Shown here one piece after another: positions 5,728 through 7,729 of a stretch of 7,729 nucleotides of DNA. The translations under genes and the position numbers were made by a program. Origin of the DNA: Flavipsychrobacter stenotrophus (GTDB lineage Bacteria; Bacteroidota; Bacteroidia; Chitinophagales; Chitinophagaceae); NCBI GenBank assembly GCA_947372365.1, contig CANBTK010000070.1, forward strand, positions 1 through 7,729. Direction: 5' to 3'. The notes beneath the pieces were generated by a model. It worked only from the letters and a program-made list of their open reading frames with translations, did not search any database and had not been told where the DNA came from. Position 1 is the stretch's first letter; each line of letters starts with the position of its first letter.

Positions 5728-5959
5728 ATGCCCCTAAAGCTCTGAAACTGCACCAAACACTAACAAATAAGACAAAATCACTTGCAAACAAAATACATTC
5801 AATTATGCGAGTGAGAGCCCCAAAAACAAACTTATAGTTTTTGACTTACATAAAATCAATAAGTTTAAAAGCAGGGAAAATTATTTTTCTAATACCCGAA
5901 GCCCACATAACCCTGTTGAATCCAGGCTGCCACTCAACATAACTCAGGGAAGCTCAAAA
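5728..5959. other. Gene-free A/T-rich intergenic stretch
   Basis: No protein or RNA gene is supported here on either strand. Two weak structures are visible. AAACTTAT (5828-5835) and ATAAGTTT (5859-5866) are an 8-bp inverted repeat; its left arm with the adjacent C reads TAAGTTTG on the minus strand (5827-5834), an exact -7 match, with a TTG 22 bases upstream (5857-5859). If used, that promoter would send a long leader towards porT. The second is CCCT (5911-5914) and GTTGA (5915-5919) pairing with TCAAC (5934-5938) and AGGG (5946-5949) around a bulge, with no T run. Both could be chance in this composition. Confidence 0.4.
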
Positions 5960-5996
5960 CAAAAAAATGGTTTCCGGATTGCAACCCGGAAACCAT
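5960..5996 (-). terminator. Intrinsic terminator of the SNF2 helicase gene
   Basis: Bases 5967-5977 and 5986-5996 form a perfect 11-bp stem (ATGGTTTCCGG with its complement) with an 8-base loop. On the minus strand it is followed by a run of T (5960-5966). It begins 24 bases past the helicase stop codon. Confidence 0.85.
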
Positions 5997-6020
5997 AAAA
6001 TAATATACCTGACAATATTG

Positions 6021-7729
6021 TTAACTGAACAGGAATGCCACGTCGTCCTTAGTAAGCTTCTTCATGAATGCGTTATCGTCCGATACCAGTTCGTTGGCCA
6101 AAAGGCGTTTACTTTCCTGCAGCTGAAGCATTTTTTCTTCCAGCGTATCCTTACAAATAAGCCGATAGGCAAAAATGTTCTTTGTCTGGCCTATACGGTG
6201 GGTACGGTCAATAGCCTGTTGCTCTACAGCAGGGTTCCACCATGGGTCTACTATGTACACATAGTCGGCCGCAGTAAGGTTAAGGCCTATACCACCAGCT
6301 TTCAGCGAGATAAGGAACACCCTGCACTCATGGTTATTCTGGAACTCCTGTATGGCGTTTTCCCTTTGTGTTGATGAACTGCTACCATCAAAATACACAT
6401 AACTGATTTCTTCTTCGTCCAGCTTCTCCTTTATGAGTGCCAGCATACCCAGGAACTGCGAGAAAATAAGCACCTTATGGTCGCCTACATTTTCCGTTAT
6501 TTCCCTCGATAGCTCATCCAGCTTTATAGAGTGGTTCTCAAATTTCTCTTCGTCATTCATTATAGCCGGCGAGTCGCATATCTGCCTAAGCTTGGTAAGC
6601 CCTTGCAATATGTGCATCTGCGACTTTTCCATGCCCTTCTCTTCTATAAGGCCCAGTATCTTAGAGCGGTAGGTATTACGGTAGGCATCGTATATTTTAC
6701 GCTGCTCCGTACCCATTTCGCAATACAATATTGTTTCTGTCTTTTCCGGCAAGTCTTTGGCCACCTGTTCTTTAGTGCGGCGCAGCAGGAACGGGTAGGT
6801 AAGCTTCTTTAATTGCTGCTTTACTTCCCCTTCGCTGAATTTATCAATAGGCGTAGCGAATTCGCTCATGAAAAATTCCCTGCTGCCCAGCATGCCGGGG
6901 TTCAGGAAGTTCATTTGCGCATACAGGTCGAAAGTGTTGTTCTGCAAAGGCGTACCGCTCAGCGCCAGCCTGTTTTTACAGTTCAGCAATAACGAAGCCT
7001 TAGCTACCTGCGACTGCGGGTTTTTGATTGACTGCGATTCATCTAAAACCACATAATCAAAGTTGATGTCTTTAAATATCTTGATATCGCTGCGCATAGT
7101 ACCATAAGTGGTAATAATAACATCGAAATCGGCGAAAGCCTTAACGGTTGATGCCCGCTTAGGCCCGTGGTGGATGATCTTGGTAAGCGTTGGGGTAAAC
7201 TTGTTAATTTCATTCTCCCAGTTAAACATCAGCGTGGTAGGGCAAACTACCAGGTAGCGCGGGTTTTCGTGCGTATTCTTATAATGCTGGAAGAACGTAA
7301 GCGTTTGTATGGTTTTACCCAAACCCATATCATCGGCCAATATGCCACCCCACCCTGCTTCGTTCAGGAACTTCAGCCACTGGAAGCCAGCGAGCTGGTA
7401 CGGGCGCAAAACTGCCTGCAGGTGCTCAGGCGGCTGAATAGATGAATAGTCGTTATCCAGTATATTCTCCAGGCGGGTTTTCTTAATCTGCAGCTCTTCG
7501 AGCAAAGCTGTTTCGTCAATTTCAGAAAGCAGCTCGTCAAGTACACTGAAGTGGAATTTTTTAAGGCGTATTTTATTGCCCTTGGTTTCGCCCACTTTTA
7601 AAAGCAGGGAGTATTTTTTAAGCCAGTCATCAGGCAAAAGCCCTATAGACCCATCGCCCAGCTTTACGAAATTCTGTTTTTGGGCAAGCGCCTTTTTAAC
7701 CTCGATAATAGACACCGACTGGTCGCCGA
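6021..7729 (-). CDS. SNF2/RapA-family DEAD/H-box helicase, C-terminal 569 residues (5' end outside the window)
   Basis: The frame is open to the right edge. The GTG at 7715 is an ordinary internal Val codon, not a start, because the residues around it (GDQSVSIIEVKKAL) belong to the domain preceding the helicase core. Counting from that Val as 1, helicase motifs run in order: Walker A DDMGLGKT (128-135), Walker B/motif II DESQ (225-228, more often DEAQ or DEAH), motif III LSGTPLQNN (252-260), motif V SLKAGGIGLNL (470-480) and motif VI QAIDRTHRIGQ (500-510). These define the Swi2/Snf2 family: ATP-driven double-stranded DNA translocases that remodel protein-DNA complexes. Bacterial members of this layout are usually 900-1,100 residues with an N-terminal SWIM zinc finger or similar domain, so roughly 400 residues are probably missing. 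It is cytoplasmic and its specific role is unknown; both helicase lobes look intact. A strong terminator follows at 5960-5996, so it ends its own transcript. Confidence 0.94.
   Translation of the reverse strand, partial: GDQSVSIIEVKKALAQKQNFVKLGDGSIGLLPDDWLKKYSLLLKVGETKGNKIRLKKFHFSVLDELLSEIDETALLEELQIKKTRLENILDNDYSSIQPPEHLQAVLRPYQLAGFQWLKFLNEAGWGGILADDMGLGKTIQTLTFFQHYKNTHENPRYLVVCPTTLMFNWENEINKFTPTLTKIIHHGPKRASTVKAFADFDVIITTYGTMRSDIKIFKDINFDYVVLDESQSIKNPQSQVAKASLLLNCKNRLALSGTPLQNNTFDLYAQMNFLNPGMLGSREFFMSEFATPIDKFSEGEVKQQLKKLTYPFLLRRTKEQVAKDLPEKTETILYCEMGTEQRKIYDAYRNTYRSKILGLIEEKGMEKSQMHILQGLTKLRQICDSPAIMNDEEKFENHSIKLDELSREITENVGDHKVLIFSQFLGMLALIKEKLDEEEISYVYFDGSSSSTQRENAIQEFQNNHECRVFLISLKAGGIGLNLTAADYVYIVDPWWNPAVEQQAIDRTHRIGQTKNIFAYRLICKDTLEEKMLQLQESKRLLANELVSDDNAFMKKLTKDDVAFLFS

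Noticed and set aside
5690..5737. A 15-codon GTG-started frame (VKTTAPAPQGLFLCP) running through the terminator, resembling a leader peptide.
   Set aside because: It overlaps the intrinsic terminator, has no ribosome binding site and no gene downstream on that strand to attenuate; the terminator and hairpin explain the bases better.
5911..5949. Hairpin-like repeat near the end of the intergenic stretch, considered as a second terminator or attachment site.
   Set aside because: There is no T run on either side, the pairing needs a large bulge, and a better terminator sits at 5960-5996.

Overview
The window looks like a chromosomal stretch from a Bacteroidota bacterium, probably Chitinophagaceae-like (the family level is inference). 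The grounds are a fused MurF-alanine racemase, a PorT-type subunit of the type IX secretion system, near-absence of Shine-Dalgarno sequences, and several -7 elements of the Bacteroidota form TAnnTTTG. No transposase, integrase, CRISPR array, tRNA or rRNA was found.

Layout, left to right. Positions 1-1023, plus strand: the tail of an unrecognised protein, an overlapping small antitoxin-like gene (72-272), and a TPR lipoprotein gene that opens with TTG (349-1023). This first kilobase is visibly more A-rich than the next 3 kb. A convergent terminator separates it from a small TfoX N-terminal-domain gene on the minus strand (1051-1383). A short divergent control region (1384-1472), holding a perfect 7-bp inverted repeat, separates that from the long murF-alr gene (1473-3980, plus). 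A heptameric repeat (about 3983-4034) fills the convergent gap to two minus-strand genes: a membrane-anchored archaemetzincin-type zinc protease (4078-4707), and upstream of it porT (4786-5487), possibly co-transcribed. Positions 5488-6020 hold no protein gene, but carry a compact candidate small RNA with its own promoter and terminator (about 5598-5727, plus). They also carry the terminator (5960-5996) of a minus-strand SNF2-family helicase gene (6021-7729), whose 5' end is cut off by the window edge.

The proteins fall into separate jobs. MurF-Alr supplies and attaches the D-Ala-D-Ala end of the peptidoglycan stem. PorT is part of the outer-membrane protein-export machinery. The metalloprotease is probably anchored in the inner membrane facing the periplasm. 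The TPR protein is an envelope lipoprotein. The SNF2 protein is an ATP-driven DNA translocase. The content is mostly core genome. The most novel item is the candidate small RNA at 5634-5727. Secondary items are the heptamer repeat, the inverted repeat between tfoX and murF-alr, the orphan antitoxin-like gene and the anchored archaemetzincin.
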